A DNA stretch of 64,000 bases from Actinoplanes sp. M2I2 (GTDB lineage: Bacteria; Actinomycetota; Actinomycetes; Mycobacteriales; Micromonosporaceae): the NCBI RefSeq assembly GCF_023544445.1, contig NZ_JALPVJ010000017.1, forward strand, positions 124,001 to 188,000, given 5' to 3'. Below, piece after piece: positions 32,270 to 40,967 of the stretch. A program made the translations under genes and the position numbers. The notes beneath the pieces are model-generated. The model saw only the letters and a program-made list of their open reading frames with translations, was not told the DNA's origin and ran no database searches. Position 1 is the stretch's first letter; every line of letters begins with the position of its first letter.

Positions 32270-32755
32270 ATGACCGAGAACGAGGGAAGGGCATCGCCAC
32301 ATCTCGCCGGCCTGACGATCGAGCCGGACAAGGCATCGCCGTACGACCTCGTGCTGAAACTGGGCACCAGCCGTTTCGAATGCATCCTGGAGCTGGATCA
32401 CCCCGACTTCGTGATCGGCGGTGGAGACCTCGACGCCACCTTCACACTGGACTGCTGGCTCTCGCAACTGGATCGACTCTCGTCCGGCGACGGTCCCGTT
32501 GCGCTCCTGCCCTTCAACTTCTCCGACCAATGCACCGGATGGTTGCGGGTCCGACCGGCCCGCGACGGCTTCGTGGAAGTGCAGGCCGGCTGGAGCAATG
32601 TCAGTCAGTACGATCTCGGCCCTTCGGATCTCACCGCGGCCGGCCTCCGCATTCTCGATTTCGAGCCAGTGCGGAACGCCAGAATCGAACGACCCCTGGA
32701 CGACCTTGTCGCGGCGGTCGCCACGCTACGGGAGTCCTTCGCCATCAACCCCTGA
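32270..32755 (+). CDS. Hypothetical protein (161 aa)
   Basis: A 161-residue acidic beta-rich soluble protein. ATG 32270 is preferred over ATG 32264 because AAGGA ends at a proper distance before it. The order of segments (FECILELDHPDFVIGGGDLDATFTLDCWLSQLDRL, then GWLRVRPARDGFVEVQAGWSNVSQYDLGPSDL) suggests a small sandwich fold seen in many actinobacterial single-gene hypotheticals (DUF5959-like), but assignment is uncertain. No motif for catalysis. Confidence 0.65.
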   Translation: MTENEGRASPHLAGLTIEPDKASPYDLVLKLGTSRFECILELDHPDFVIGGGDLDATFTLDCWLSQLDRLSSGDGPVALLPFNFSDQCTGWLRVRPARDGFVEVQAGWSNVSQYDLGPSDLTAAGLRILDFEPVRNARIERPLDDLVAAVATLRESFAINP

Positions 32756-32766
32756 ACTGCGAGCGC

Positions 32767-33495
32767 TCACCAGGAAACGGTCATGGTTCGTACTGCGTAC
32801 TCGGCTGTGACCAGCAGCGCCGAGACCGCGACCGTGGTCAGGGCCGCGATTCTTCCCCGTCGACCCAACCAGGCCGCAGCGGCAACACCCACGCCCCACG
32901 GCAACCCGTACAACAGTCCGGACTGCCCGAACATCATGGTCACCGCCCTGACCGGCATCGTCGACAAGGCCAGAGCCAGGGGTACGCCCAGCGTGACCAC
33001 CACGGCCGCCACCACGTAAGCCGGCTTCTCGGGCCGCAGGCCGCGCCAGCCACCGGCCGGCTCCCGCCACAGCAGCGCCGTGGTGACACAGCCGGCCACC
33101 GCCCCGCACACCGCCACCACCGCGGCGAGCCCGACCACCCAGGCGAGATCGGTCTGCCGCATGCCGGCGCTGGCTCCGGCAGTGTTGAACCAGTCCCGCA
33201 CCGCCACGAGCCCGTGCCCGCACACCTGCGCCGCCAGCACCAGCGCGATCACCGCCGCGGGGCGCCTCCACCGCGGCCGGAACGCCAACGCTGTCCCGGC
33301 GGCCGCCAGGCCAAGCACCAGCAGCCACAGCACCCAGAAGTACTCCCAGAGGTAGCCCCACCCGCCGGCGCCGGTGGGAACCCGCCCCGGCACGACGGCG
33401 GAAGCTCCGGCGATGACTGCGCACGCCGCAACCGCCACACCCGCGACGGCCGTCGTCACCGGACGCGCTACCGGCACATCACCACGTATCGTCAC
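32767..33495 (-). CDS. Integral membrane protein, about 6-7 helices
   Basis: A 242-residue polytopic protein starting at GTG 33495 with GGAGGAG just upstream. Helices are dense in Ala/Val/Leu/Gly, with a large outer loop after helix 1 containing GGWGYLWEYFW. No transporter, kinase or enzyme motif was recognised. It is convergent with the 161-residue hypothetical gene (11-bp gap). Confidence 0.68.
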   Translation of the reverse strand: MTIRGDVPVARPVTTAVAGVAVAACAVIAGASAVVPGRVPTGAGGWGYLWEYFWVLWLLVLGLAAAGTALAFRPRWRRPAAVIALVLAAQVCGHGLVAVRDWFNTAGASAGMRQTDLAWVVGLAAVVAVCGAVAGCVTTALLWREPAGGWRGLRPEKPAYVVAAVVVTLGVPLALALSTMPVRAVTMMFGQSGLLYGLPWGVGVAAAAWLGRRGRIAALTTVAVSALLVTAEYAVRTMTVSW

Positions 33496-33724
33496 CGCTC
33501 CTCCTGCGCCAAGGGATGGACACCCACGCAGCAAAACGGCCCGTGGACGCGCACGACACGCCACAGCCCGGCTGATGACTCGAACGAGGCCCGTGCCGGG
33601 AGACCGATCCCGATCAGCCGCGAGTCGCATGCCGAGGCCGGCTCCCGCGGCGGTGACCGTACGATGCCCGCTGATCCGCTGGGAAAGCGCGTCAGATCAT
33701 GCTCGGCTGGGTACCGCCTAGCTC
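33496..33724. other. Intergenic region without recognised gene
   Basis: About 230 bp between divergent membrane-protein genes. Apart from the ribosome site of the minus-strand gene I see no start with coding-like sequence, no hairpin and no clear promoter box. Confidence 0.5.
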
Positions 33725-34075
33725 ATGAACGGAGACGATGCGCGTCCCGAACGCGGATCTTGGCGCGTCGTCTGGCGGGCACTGCGCGTCGGGCACGTCG
33801 ATGACCCTCGCTTCGAGGCGCTGACCCGCCAGGCGGCCGACCGCAACGTCCGCAACGGCTGGCTGCTGGGCTTCCTGGCGGTCATGCTCGTGTTCCAGGC
33901 CGGTCTGTTCATCGCCAAGGTCGTGCGCGGCACCGATGGGCTGGAACTGGCGTTCGCTGCACTGGTCGTCGTGCTGGCCGCAGTGGGCGTCGGAGTGTCG
34001 TGGGTCGCGCGGCGTCGCAGTAGGCGGTACCTGGCGACCGCACCCGATCCGGCGCCGGGCGGCGATCACCGGTAA
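33725..34075 (+). CDS. Hypothetical two-helix membrane protein
   Basis: A 116-residue protein: charged N-terminus with WRVVWRALRVGHVDDPRFEALTRQAADRNVRNGW, then two transmembrane helices (about 46-66 and 73-93) and a basic tail. It resembles small regulators or assembly factors of the envelope, but no family is known to me. Convergent with the PHP gene (6-bp gap). Confidence 0.62.
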   Translation: MNGDDARPERGSWRVVWRALRVGHVDDPRFEALTRQAADRNVRNGWLLGFLAVMLVFQAGLFIAKVVRGTDGLELAFAALVVVLAAVGVGVSWVARRRSRRYLATAPDPAPGGDHR

Positions 34076-34081
34076 GACTGG

Positions 34082-34933
34082 TCACCCCGGCAGGGTCCAT
34101 CGGTCGTACGGATGACGGCCCGGCCGGAAACCGTGCGCCTCGACCATGTCGACGGCTGCGGCGAGCCCGGTGCCGACCGCGTCCGGGACGTGGGCGTCGC
34201 TGCCGAAGGTGACGACCTTGCCGCCCTCGTCGCGCCACCACCGCACGATCTCCGAGGCCAGCGGGATGCGGGTGTTGACCTCCAGCGCCCGGTCCGTGGC
34301 GGCGAGGGTACGCAGCGCGTGCCGGAACTCGTCCTCGAAGGCGTACAGGTCGAACGGCCCCGCCTCGGCCGGCCAGCCGCGCAGCGCGTAGTCCAGGTGG
34401 GCGAGGACCGCGAAAGCATCCGTACGGGCGATCAGCTCGGCGATCTCGGCCAGGTAGAGCCGGAGCACCTCGACGGCTGGGCGCTGCCGGTAGAGCGCGT
34501 TCGCCTCGACGAGGTTGCCGTCGACCGGCAGCGCGTGCAGCGAGCCGAGCACCCGCTCGTAGTGGCCGGTGCCGAGCAGTTTCGCGACCGGCACCGCGTT
34601 CCAGTGCGGTTCGCCCAGCTCGACGCCGCTGATGACACGCAGCGACGGAAACATCTCGCGGCACCGCTGGATCGATTCCAGGTAGCGCTCCTGGTCGAGT
34701 TCAGGCGGTACCAGCACGCCGTCGGGGCCGGTCAGCTCACGCCGCAGCGGTGAGCGCTCCAGGACCACCTCGTCGACCGTCCACCGGGAGTAGTCGACGT
34801 GCTCGGTGAACGCGACGGCCGGCAGTCCGAGCTGCACGGCGCGTACGCAGGTTCGCTCCATGGAGCCCTCGGGGGCATCCCAGGAGAATTCGGTATGTAC
34901 GTGACCGTCCGCCGGTTGAATCACCTGGCCCAC
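34082..34933 (-). CDS. PHP-domain phosphoesterase (histidinol-phosphatase-like)
   Basis: A 283-residue PHP enzyme. Metal-binding motifs appear in order: DGHVHTEFSW near the N-terminus, FTEHVDYSRW, GVELGE, AHLDYALRG and the terminal GSDAHVPDAVG. These bind the trinuclear metal centre that hydrolyses phosphoesters, as in HisK-type histidinol-phosphatase. GTG 34933 is chosen; an in-frame TTG at 34945 is possible. There are no histidine-biosynthesis genes nearby, so histidinol phosphate need not be the substrate. Confidence 0.88.
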   Translation of the reverse strand: MGQVIQPADGHVHTEFSWDAPEGSMERTCVRAVQLGLPAVAFTEHVDYSRWTVDEVVLERSPLRRELTGPDGVLVPPELDQERYLESIQRCREMFPSLRVISGVELGEPHWNAVPVAKLLGTGHYERVLGSLHALPVDGNLVEANALYRQRPAVEVLRLYLAEIAELIARTDAFAVLAHLDYALRGWPAEAGPFDLYAFEDEFRHALRTLAATDRALEVNTRIPLASEIVRWWRDEGGKVVTFGSDAHVPDAVGTGLAAAVDMVEAHGFRPGRHPYDRWTLPG

Positions 34934-34981
34934 GGTAACGATCAAGCTTGAGCCGCCGCGGAGCGGGTGGCCCTGCGGTGG

Positions 34982-35494
34982 TCAGTCGGCAGGCTGGCGC
35001 GATCGGGTGGCCGGCTGGTGCAGGCCCGGGTGGACGCCGGCCGCGTTTCCGGTGTGCTCGGCGAGCCGTTGCAGGACGGCGACAAGCTCGGCGCGTTCGC
35101 CGGCGTCGAGTGGGGTGAGGATCTCATCCTCGTGCTGGTCGGCGACCTGGCGAGCGCGGGGCAGCAGATGGCGTGCGGCTTCGGTCAGGTGGATGGCGTG
35201 GGCACGGCGGTCGCTGGGATGCCGCCGGCGTTCGACCAGCTCGCGCTGCTCGAGTTCGTCGAGCAGGCCGACCATGACTTTGCGGTGGATGCCCAGCGCG
35301 TCGGCGAGCTGTTGCTGGGTGTTGCCTTCGCTGCGCTCCAAGTGCATGAGCAGCCCGAAGTGGTTCGGCGCGATGCCCAGCGGCGCCAACCGCGCGGCGA
35401 ACGTCTGCGCGACGTGGAAGCCGAGTTGTGACAACAGGAAGGTGGCCCGGCCGGCCAGCGGCCGGTCTGTGCCTGGGGCGGAGTCGTCGAACAC
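34982..35494 (-). CDS. MarR-family transcriptional regulator
   Basis: A 170-residue winged-helix regulator. The core is HFGLLMHLERSEGNTQQQLADALGIHRKVMVGLLDELEQRELVERRRHPSDRRAHAIHLT, with the DRR wing typical of MarR. The C-terminal helix dimerises; a disordered Pro/Arg/Gln tail follows. TACAAT six bases before the GTG suggests a leaderless mRNA whose -10 overlaps the -35 of the divergent gene, so the regulator may control both directions. Confidence 0.93.
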   Translation of the reverse strand: MFDDSAPGTDRPLAGRATFLLSQLGFHVAQTFAARLAPLGIAPNHFGLLMHLERSEGNTQQQLADALGIHRKVMVGLLDELEQRELVERRRHPSDRRAHAIHLTEAARHLLPRARQVADQHEDEILTPLDAGERAELVAVLQRLAEHTGNAAGVHPGLHQPATRSRQPAD

Positions 35495-35500
35495 CGCAAC

Positions 35501-35531
35501 ATTGTACGTCCCTGTTATTGTCCGGTACGGT
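35501..35531. promoter_or_regulatory. Overlapping divergent promoters of marR and the 35661 gene
   Basis: On the minus strand TACAAT (35506-35501) lies six bases before the marR GTG. On the plus strand TTGTAC (35502-35507) and TACGGT (35526-35531), 18 bp apart, could serve the gene at 35661. The two elements share five bases, so one bound MarR dimer could shut both. Confidence 0.4.
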
Positions 35532-35660
35532 GACAGTTACTGCCGGGCCGTACTTGCGGAGGCTGTGGAGAGTGACCGGCCGTACGGCCGCCGAAGCTCG
35601 TGAACAGACCGCACCGCCATCGCTTACTGACCACCGTCCACCGTCGATCCCGAAGGACGC

Positions 35661-36341
35661 ATGATGGCCTATCCGCCGCCCCAGTTCGCCGAGCCGGAAC
35701 CGTACGGATTCATCTATCTGGGCTTTCAGGCCGAGCCCGCACAACGGTTACCCGTCTACGCCCGCACCCCGCGCCGGCAACGGGCGGCGGCACAACTGGT
35801 GCAGGACGTCCCAGCCCTCCTGCGCCGTGAGGACGTCAAGTCCGTCCACATCTTCCGGGCGGTGTTCATCCCGCCATTGCCGGGCGCGCCGCGGCACGAC
35901 CTCGCCATGCTGATCCGTACCGTGCGCGTGGACCACCTGCAAACGGTGCGCACCTGTGACGAGGTCGCGGCCCTCGCCGGCGAGCCCATTCTCGCCGGCG
36001 TCAACGTGGCCCGGATCGGCGACACCGAGGCCCGAACCGACGGCGCCTTCCTCTTCAACCACTTCACCGCCGCGCCGGACACCGACGCCGAAGCAGTCTG
36101 GCGCTCCGTCACCGGCTGGTACACCACCAAGACCGGAGTCGACAACTCCACCGCCCTGCGGCCCGTCGGACCCTCGTCGTTCGCGCTCGTCAACTACGCG
36201 CGCCTGCCGGCCGGACCGATCCGGTTCCTGGCCGGACAACTCGCGCGGCCGAGCTTCCATCGCTTCGTACGCGCCACGCTCGACGCCCATGGCATGCGCG
36301 CCCTGCCGGCCGTCCACCGGCTCGTCCACGCGTCGGCGTAG
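35661..36341 (+). CDS. Hypothetical protein (226 aa)
   Basis: A 226-residue soluble protein with GAAGGA before tandem ATG codons. Segments such as SVHIFRAVFIPPLPGAPRHDLAMLIRT, GVNVARIGDTEARTDGAFLFNHF and ATGWYTTKTGVDN-type strands suggest a double ferredoxin-like (dimeric alpha-beta barrel) fold, but no catalytic residue is evident. It precedes a membrane-protein gene on the same strand with a 22-bp gap and is probably co-transcribed with it under MarR control. Confidence 0.6.
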   Translation: MMAYPPPQFAEPEPYGFIYLGFQAEPAQRLPVYARTPRRQRAAAQLVQDVPALLRREDVKSVHIFRAVFIPPLPGAPRHDLAMLIRTVRVDHLQTVRTCDEVAALAGEPILAGVNVARIGDTEARTDGAFLFNHFTAAPDTDAEAVWRSVTGWYTTKTGVDNSTALRPVGPSSFALVNYARLPAGPIRFLAGQLARPSFHRFVRATLDAHGMRALPAVHRLVHASA

Positions 36342-36363
36342 TGCCCGATCGAAGGAGACAGCC

Positions 36364-37062
36364 GTGAGCTTCCCTCGGCTTGCCGGCATCGCCGGCATGG
36401 GGTTCGTCGTCGTCCTCATCGTGGCGAACCTGCTGCTGACCATGGCGGGCTTTCCCACCCCGTCCGAAGCCGCCTCCCTCGACGAGATCAGCACGGTCTT
36501 CGACGCCGGATCCGGTTCACTCCGCCTGGCCTCGGCACTGCTGCCGATGGCCTGGTTACTGGCCACGATCTTCGCCGTCGGGGTGTGGGCCTGCCTTCGA
36601 CGCGACGAGCAGGCCCGGACGGACCCGTGGTCGATTGTCGGTCTGGCCGGGGTGCTCATGCAATCGGTCGTTTTCGCCAGCGTCGAAGCCACCCGCCTCG
36701 CACTGATCTCCGCAACCCAGCACGACAGCGACGTCGCAGGCCTCTGGGGCTTGTACACCGCCCTGTTCGGCTTCAATCAGGTCTTCCTGGCGACCGCACT
36801 GCTCGGGTTGTCCCTGTTCGGCCTTCGCACCGGCGGCACAGCCCGATGGCACGCCGGCCTCGGCCTGCTCGCCGCGACGCTGCTCTTCGTCACCGCGACG
36901 ACCAGCCCGTACGGCGTCGGTGGCGTCAACCCTCTCGCGCTGTTCGGACTCGCCGGGTGGCTGCTCTGGCTGGTATGGATCGTGGCGTACAGCATCATCC
37001 TGGTCCGATCGGCGCCCGAGCCGGCCGTTCGGCCGGGTAGGCCCGATGCGGCTGCCGCATAG
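36364..37062 (+). CDS. Polytopic membrane protein (DUF4386-like)
   Basis: A 232-residue protein with AAGGAG just before GTG 36364. About six or seven helices, with short polar loops; the order (helix 1, acidic outer loop ASLDEISTVFDAGSGSLR, then helix pairs) is like DUF4386 membrane proteins. It is the second gene after marR's divergent partner; no transport signature is visible. Low-complexity Pro/Ala tail at the end. Confidence 0.68.
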   Translation: MSFPRLAGIAGMGFVVVLIVANLLLTMAGFPTPSEAASLDEISTVFDAGSGSLRLASALLPMAWLLATIFAVGVWACLRRDEQARTDPWSIVGLAGVLMQSVVFASVEATRLALISATQHDSDVAGLWGLYTALFGFNQVFLATALLGLSLFGLRTGGTARWHAGLGLLAATLLFVTATTSPYGVGGVNPLALFGLAGWLLWLVWIVAYSIILVRSAPEPAVRPGRPDAAAA

Positions 37063-37131
37063 ACCTGAACCGCCTACCTCGCGGCGGGACAATCCCATGA
37101 ATACCCACGCGCCCCGGCTGCGCGCCGTTGC

Positions 37132-37665
37132 TCATGCGTGAGCGGTATGGGCGGCTACAGCGCGCCGCAGAACATCGACACCTGGCTGGAGAAGTCCGAT
37201 ATCGACCGTGAACGCGCCATCGCGGATTCGAGGAAGGCCATGGTGCACGTCGGCTCGTTGGACGCGGCTCATCTCGACCGGCGTGACCCGCAGAATGCTT
37301 CGCAGCCCTTGCCGCTTCACCTCGACGGAGGCGACATCGGGCCAGAGCAAGAGGATCGGGTCACTGCCGGCGGCGCTGAGCTCCAACCCTGCGCCGGAAA
37401 TCCGCACCCAGGTATGGAACGGTGAGCGGGGCCAGAAAGCCATGCCGACGGCGGCCAAGGCGCTCCAGATCGCTCCTTGCAGCAGCAGGACCGCCCAGGG
37501 ATCGCGATCCACACCCAGGGCCAGCCGCACCAGCGGTTGAGTGACCAGATAGATCAGCCAGATGATCCCGAACATCCGCACGACGCTCAGCACCCGCGAG
37601 ACCCGAAACAATGCGGCGTCGTCGGCGGGTGCCTCCACCGACTCGGGCGTAGTTCTGCTGGCCAT
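37132..37665 (-). CDS. Membrane protein with PH-like domain
   Basis: A 177-residue protein: cytoplasmic N-terminus, two helices (about 25-48 and 56-75), then a soluble domain with strands (WVRISGAGLELSAAG, ILLLWPDVASVEVKRQ) resembling bacterial PH domains. ATG 37665 begins just before the first helix. The short family pattern WP-DVASVEV is typical of bPH proteins found in actinobacterial membranes. Role unknown. Confidence 0.6.
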   Translation of the reverse strand: MASRTTPESVEAPADDAALFRVSRVLSVVRMFGIIWLIYLVTQPLVRLALGVDRDPWAVLLLQGAIWSALAAVGMAFWPRSPFHTWVRISGAGLELSAAGSDPILLLWPDVASVEVKRQGLRSILRVTPVEMSRVQRADVHHGLPRIRDGAFTVDIGLLQPGVDVLRRAVAAHTAHA

Positions 37666-37763
37666 GGCGAAGCCATACCCGGTCACCCTCCACCTCAGAC
37701 ATCGTGGCCGGATGCCCGCGCCGACAGTGCTGTCGAAAACCGGATCGGTTGTGCGCCTGCGGG

Positions 37764-38348
37764 TCAGGGTGTGGTGGGTAACCCGGTGCGGCAAAGCTCA
37801 AGGGCGTCCCGGGCGCCGCGCAGGGCCGCGATCACGTTGGGCGAAGGATGCACGCGCACCTCGGGCAGATCAAGGCTCGGCGACCCCTCGGCGATCGGGT
37901 AGGCCAGCTGTTCCTGCCCGAGCCGGAATTGGGCGTCGATGCCGGTGCGGTTGCCGCGCGGGTCCTGGCGATGCCAGCGGCCCTCCAGGTGTACGGCGAC
38001 GAGGCCGTGCAGGAAGGGCTCCCCGCCGTCGGTCAGCTGTTGGTAACACAAGCCGGCCGGAACGCCGCCGGCCCGGGCCACCGCCACCAAGAGGTGCGAC
38101 TTGGCGAAGCACAGGCCGACACCGGCGTCGAGCACCTCGCCGGCCGTGAGGGTGATCCGCGGATCCTGGGCGTCCACGGAGTGCCGGATCCGGTCACGAA
38201 TCCATTCGTAGGCCGCCCGCGCGAAGTCGACGTCATCCGGGTGCGCTGCGCGCAGCTCACCGGCCAGCGCCCGTACTGCCGGATGGTCCACCTCGACGAT
38301 GGTGTCGCCGTCCAGGTATTCCACCGGGTCGCCCGCGATCAGCTGCAC
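37764..38348 (-). CDS. Transglutaminase-like cysteine peptidase-fold protein
   Basis: A 194-residue cytoplasmic protein with the transglutaminase core. The catalytic Cys80 is in DAGVGLCFAKSHLLVAVARAGGVPAG, His114 in FLHGLVAV and Asp129 in RQDPRGN. GTG 38348 has a purine-rich ribosome site (GAGGGGGGA). Bacterial members act as peptidases or amidases in unknown pathways; substrate cannot be given. No partner gene (for example an alpha-E or ATP-grasp) stands beside it. Confidence 0.85.
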   Translation of the reverse strand: MQLIAGDPVEYLDGDTIVEVDHPAVRALAGELRAAHPDDVDFARAAYEWIRDRIRHSVDAQDPRITLTAGEVLDAGVGLCFAKSHLLVAVARAGGVPAGLCYQQLTDGGEPFLHGLVAVHLEGRWHRQDPRGNRTGIDAQFRLGQEQLAYPIAEGSPSLDLPEVRVHPSPNVIAALRGARDALELCRTGLPTTP

Positions 38349-38557
38349 GGCTGTCCCCCCTCATGCGCCTTGCCATGGCCGAAGCTTGCCATCGCGCCGC
38401 AATCCGTTGCTTCCAGCAAGGGCACTATCTCACCGCAGTCGCGCTGCACCTGTCGCCCCCATTTCCGCGACACAGCTGGGGCGACGCGAACTGATCTGCC
38501 CGCCCGTTCAATTCTGTTCCGGGCAACCGCACCCCTCGCCCGTGCTTCTCGGGCACA

Positions 38558-39310
38558 GTGAACGTCATGGAGGGGCGCAGAGGGCTCGGCAGTTTGCGGC
38601 CTGTCTCAGCCGATCAAGCAGGCGAAGCGGGCTGGGTCGGCCAAGGCGTGCGCAGTGGGCTGACGGTCGGATCGCTCGTGCCGGCGGGGTTCGCGGCGTA
38701 CGCGCGAGTTCTTCATCCCGCATACCTCGGCGCTGACGAGAACGCGGTCGAGGTGCGGTGGGCCACGGTGGCCGCGGCCATCGGGCGGGAAGCCCACGCC
38801 GGCATGCAGTGGGTGGCTCTCACCGGCTCGTGGGACTCCTACTACAGCGGTCGTCAGCCGGGACTGTTCGATCAGCCGCCCTCGCCGGGCTCGCTGCCGA
38901 CGGCGCAGGCCCGGCACCTCGTCTCAGCGTTGGAACGGTTCACCACCGCGGCCGATGACTGCTTCTTCGCAGTGTGGGAGGGAATCGGCGCGCCTGCCGT
39001 GCCGCCCGACCGTGTCGCCACGCTGGCCATGCCCGGCCGCACCATGCTCGTGCTGCGGGGGTCGTTGAGTGACGCCGCCACCGTCTCGATGGCGCAGGCG
39101 CCGTTCGAGCAGAGTCCCAGCCTGTGGTGGCCCGCTGACCGCGCTTGGTGTGTCGCCACTGACATCGACCTGGTGAGCACGTACGTCGGCGCGAGCGCCG
39201 CCTGCATCGACGCCATCCTGGCCGAACCCTCGTTGGAAGCCTGGCCCGCGAACCCCGACGACCGCGTCGACGGAGAAAGCGACACTCGCAACCCCACCCC
39301 GCCTCCCTAG
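38558..39310 (+). CDS. Hypothetical protein (250 aa)
   Basis: A 250-residue soluble protein without recognised motifs. GTG 38558 and ATG 38567 are both possible starts. It is rich in Trp and Pro, with segments GSLVPAGFAAYARVLHPAY, CFFAVWEGIGAP and WWPADRAWCVATDIDLVSTYVGAS that occur in a family of uncharacterised actinobacterial proteins. No membrane segment or signal peptide. The preceding 209 bp contain no recognised element. Confidence 0.6.
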   Translation: MNVMEGRRGLGSLRPVSADQAGEAGWVGQGVRSGLTVGSLVPAGFAAYARVLHPAYLGADENAVEVRWATVAAAIGREAHAGMQWVALTGSWDSYYSGRQPGLFDQPPSPGSLPTAQARHLVSALERFTTAADDCFFAVWEGIGAPAVPPDRVATLAMPGRTMLVLRGSLSDAATVSMAQAPFEQSPSLWWPADRAWCVATDIDLVSTYVGASAACIDAILAEPSLEAWPANPDDRVDGESDTRNPTPPP

Positions 39311-39515
39311 AAGGCCCGATGCTGCCACCCGGAGGTCTTCCGAGCCGCTGATGTCCCCCTGATGCCCGCCGGTGGGTCGCCGCGTCTTTCGCGGGCCGGC
39401 CTGACGTCATCAGAGCAGATGGTCGGTATGGCCCGTTCATGTCGTGATCATGGCAGAGCCGCGGGTCACCGCTGGGTCTTGACCTCAACCGTGGTTCAGC
39501 TTCTAACGTACGGCT

Positions 39516-39968
39516 ATGCAGACAGCAGAGGAACGCGAGCGGGCCAGCGACACCGCTGCGATTCGCCAGGTGATCGCCGTAGTCGAGCACGCGCAGAACA
39601 ACGAGCTGCCCGATGAGTTTCTCAGTCTGTTCCGGACGGACGCGGTCTGGACCACGGGCGGCGGCAAGCGTCTCTTCGGGCTCGACGCCATCTCGGAGTT
39701 CACCCGTCAGGTTCTGCCCGGCGGGATGCAAGGATCCACGGTGACGTTCGAGCTGGAACACATCCTGTTCATTCGCGACGATGTCGCAGCTGTCAAGGTC
39801 CGCCAGTTCTACCAGACCCCGGACGGGCCGGATCTGGGAACTCCGCTATGGGTCATGGCGAAGGAGGACGGGCGGTGGTTGCTGACCGCCTGCCAGAACA
39901 CGAGCTCACCCGCCGACGAGTTGTCAGCGATGGCGGCGAGCCGGCCGATCTTCCAGAACGGCGGTTGA
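39516..39968 (+). CDS. SnoaL/NTF2-like protein (SgcJ/EcaC type)
   Basis: A 150-residue single cone-shaped alpha+beta domain: N-terminal helix DTAAIRQVIAVVEHAQNNELPDEFLSLF, then FRTDAVWTTGGGKRLFGLDAISEFTRQVLPG, strands VTFELEHILFIRDDVAAVKV and DGRWLLTACQNT at the end. These are the marks of SgcJ/EcaC-type SnoaL-like proteins, which bind small hydrophobic ligands or act as isomerases. TAACGT six bases before the ATG suggests a leaderless mRNA. Confidence 0.82.
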   Translation: MQTAEERERASDTAAIRQVIAVVEHAQNNELPDEFLSLFRTDAVWTTGGGKRLFGLDAISEFTRQVLPGGMQGSTVTFELEHILFIRDDVAAVKVRQFYQTPDGPDLGTPLWVMAKEDGRWLLTACQNTSSPADELSAMAASRPIFQNGG

Positions 39969-40026
39969 CGGCTCGCGTCGGCGCACGTGTGCGAACCGAG
40001 TCGCTGCTCAAGCCGGAATCCTCGGG

Positions 40027-40227
40027 TCAGCCGGAACGGCGGATTTTCCGCATGAGCGTTGCCCAGACGCCGTAACCCGAGCCGATGCCGGTGATCGCGC
40101 CCGCGGCCGATCCCATGGAGAGGGCTGTCGCGCAGTCCGGACACACCTCTCGCCCGGTGATCGTCTTCTCGAAGGCGCCCCGCACGTCGCGACGGCAGTC
40201 CGGGCACTCGCGGGTCGACCGTCCCAT
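40027..40227 (-). CDS. Small zinc-ribbon protein (66 aa)
   Basis: A 66-residue protein with two Cys-Pro-Asp-Cys knuckles 18 residues apart, the usual spacing of a zinc ribbon, followed by a Gly/Ala-rich hydrophobic segment (SAAGAITGIGSGYGVWATLM) and a basic end. ATG 40227 is chosen because GAGG lies eight bases upstream. It may be a membrane-attached zinc ribbon; function unknown. Confidence 0.55.
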   Translation of the reverse strand: MGRSTRECPDCRRDVRGAFEKTITGREVCPDCATALSMGSAAGAITGIGSGYGVWATLMRKIRRSG

Positions 40228-40288
40228 TCCGAGATCCTCACCGTCGGGTGCGACCAGCGTACGAACGCCTGACAAGCTGATGAAGGGC

Positions 40289-40873
40289 TCAGTCGGCTTG
40301 CGGGGTGGTGGGGGCCAGCCCGCGGTAGTTGTGCAAGCGGCGCAGGTGGAGCCAGAAGGCCCCGCCCACCATCAGTGACGAGACGACAGCGACCGCCGTG
40401 CGGATCACGTCCTCGGCGTCCCGGTCACCCATGAACAGCAGTGCGACAAAGAACGCTGCCAACAGGGGATACAGGTACGGCGTCCAGCGCGGAGTGTGAG
40501 ACCGCTCGATCAGGTCTCGGGTCAGGGCGTCGACGTTCGGGTCGGCGGTGTGTCCCCGCCGGAGGGCCGCTCGGACTGCCCGCTGGGTCGCCTTGTCCGC
40601 CCCCATCATCAAGGGCGCGTTCCTCACCCGCTTCTGCACGGCCCAGATGATCCACAAGATGCCGGCCATCACGATGGCGACTCCGGCCGCGACCAGCAGC
40701 CTCGACGTGACCGGCGCGTCAGAAGCCTTTCCCCACGCGAACCCGCTCGCGCCCAGTGCGGCGGAGCCGACCACGACAGCAGTCGCGAGAACCAGTCTTC
40801 GCTTCGTACGCTGTTGCGCCGTTCGGCGCAGTGCCGACAGCTCAGCGTTCTTGTCTGTTTCAGTCACACCCAT
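40289..40873 (-). CDS. Hypothetical four-helix membrane protein
   Basis: A 194-residue protein with four predicted helices arranged as two pairs (about 27-47, 58-79, then 130-150 and 157-175) separated by a basic cytosolic segment (KATQRAVRAALRRGHTADPNVDALTRDLIERS). No conserved motif recognised. ATG 40873 is preceded by GGGGTGG. The neighbouring nitrilase gene is upstream on the same strand, ending 95 bp before it. Confidence 0.65.
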   Translation of the reverse strand: MGVTETDKNAELSALRRTAQQRTKRRLVLATAVVVGSAALGASGFAWGKASDAPVTSRLLVAAGVAIVMAGILWIIWAVQKRVRNAPLMMGADKATQRAVRAALRRGHTADPNVDALTRDLIERSHTPRWTPYLYPLLAAFFVALLFMGDRDAEDVIRTAVAVVSSLMVGGAFWLHLRRLHNYRGLAPTTPQAD

Positions 40874-40967
40874 CCACCCCACTCGTGTCGCCCCGCCATA
40901 CCCGACCTCGGCCATCGCCAACCGTCCACAGGGGTCAGCGCGTCGGCGACATGCCGGCGCGGCGCGG

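Noticed and set aside
35577..35590. CGGCCGTACGGCCG palindrome as a MarR operator
   Set aside because: A perfect palindrome, but GC-rich self-complementary sequences of this kind arise by chance in this DNA and it is away from the promoter boxes.
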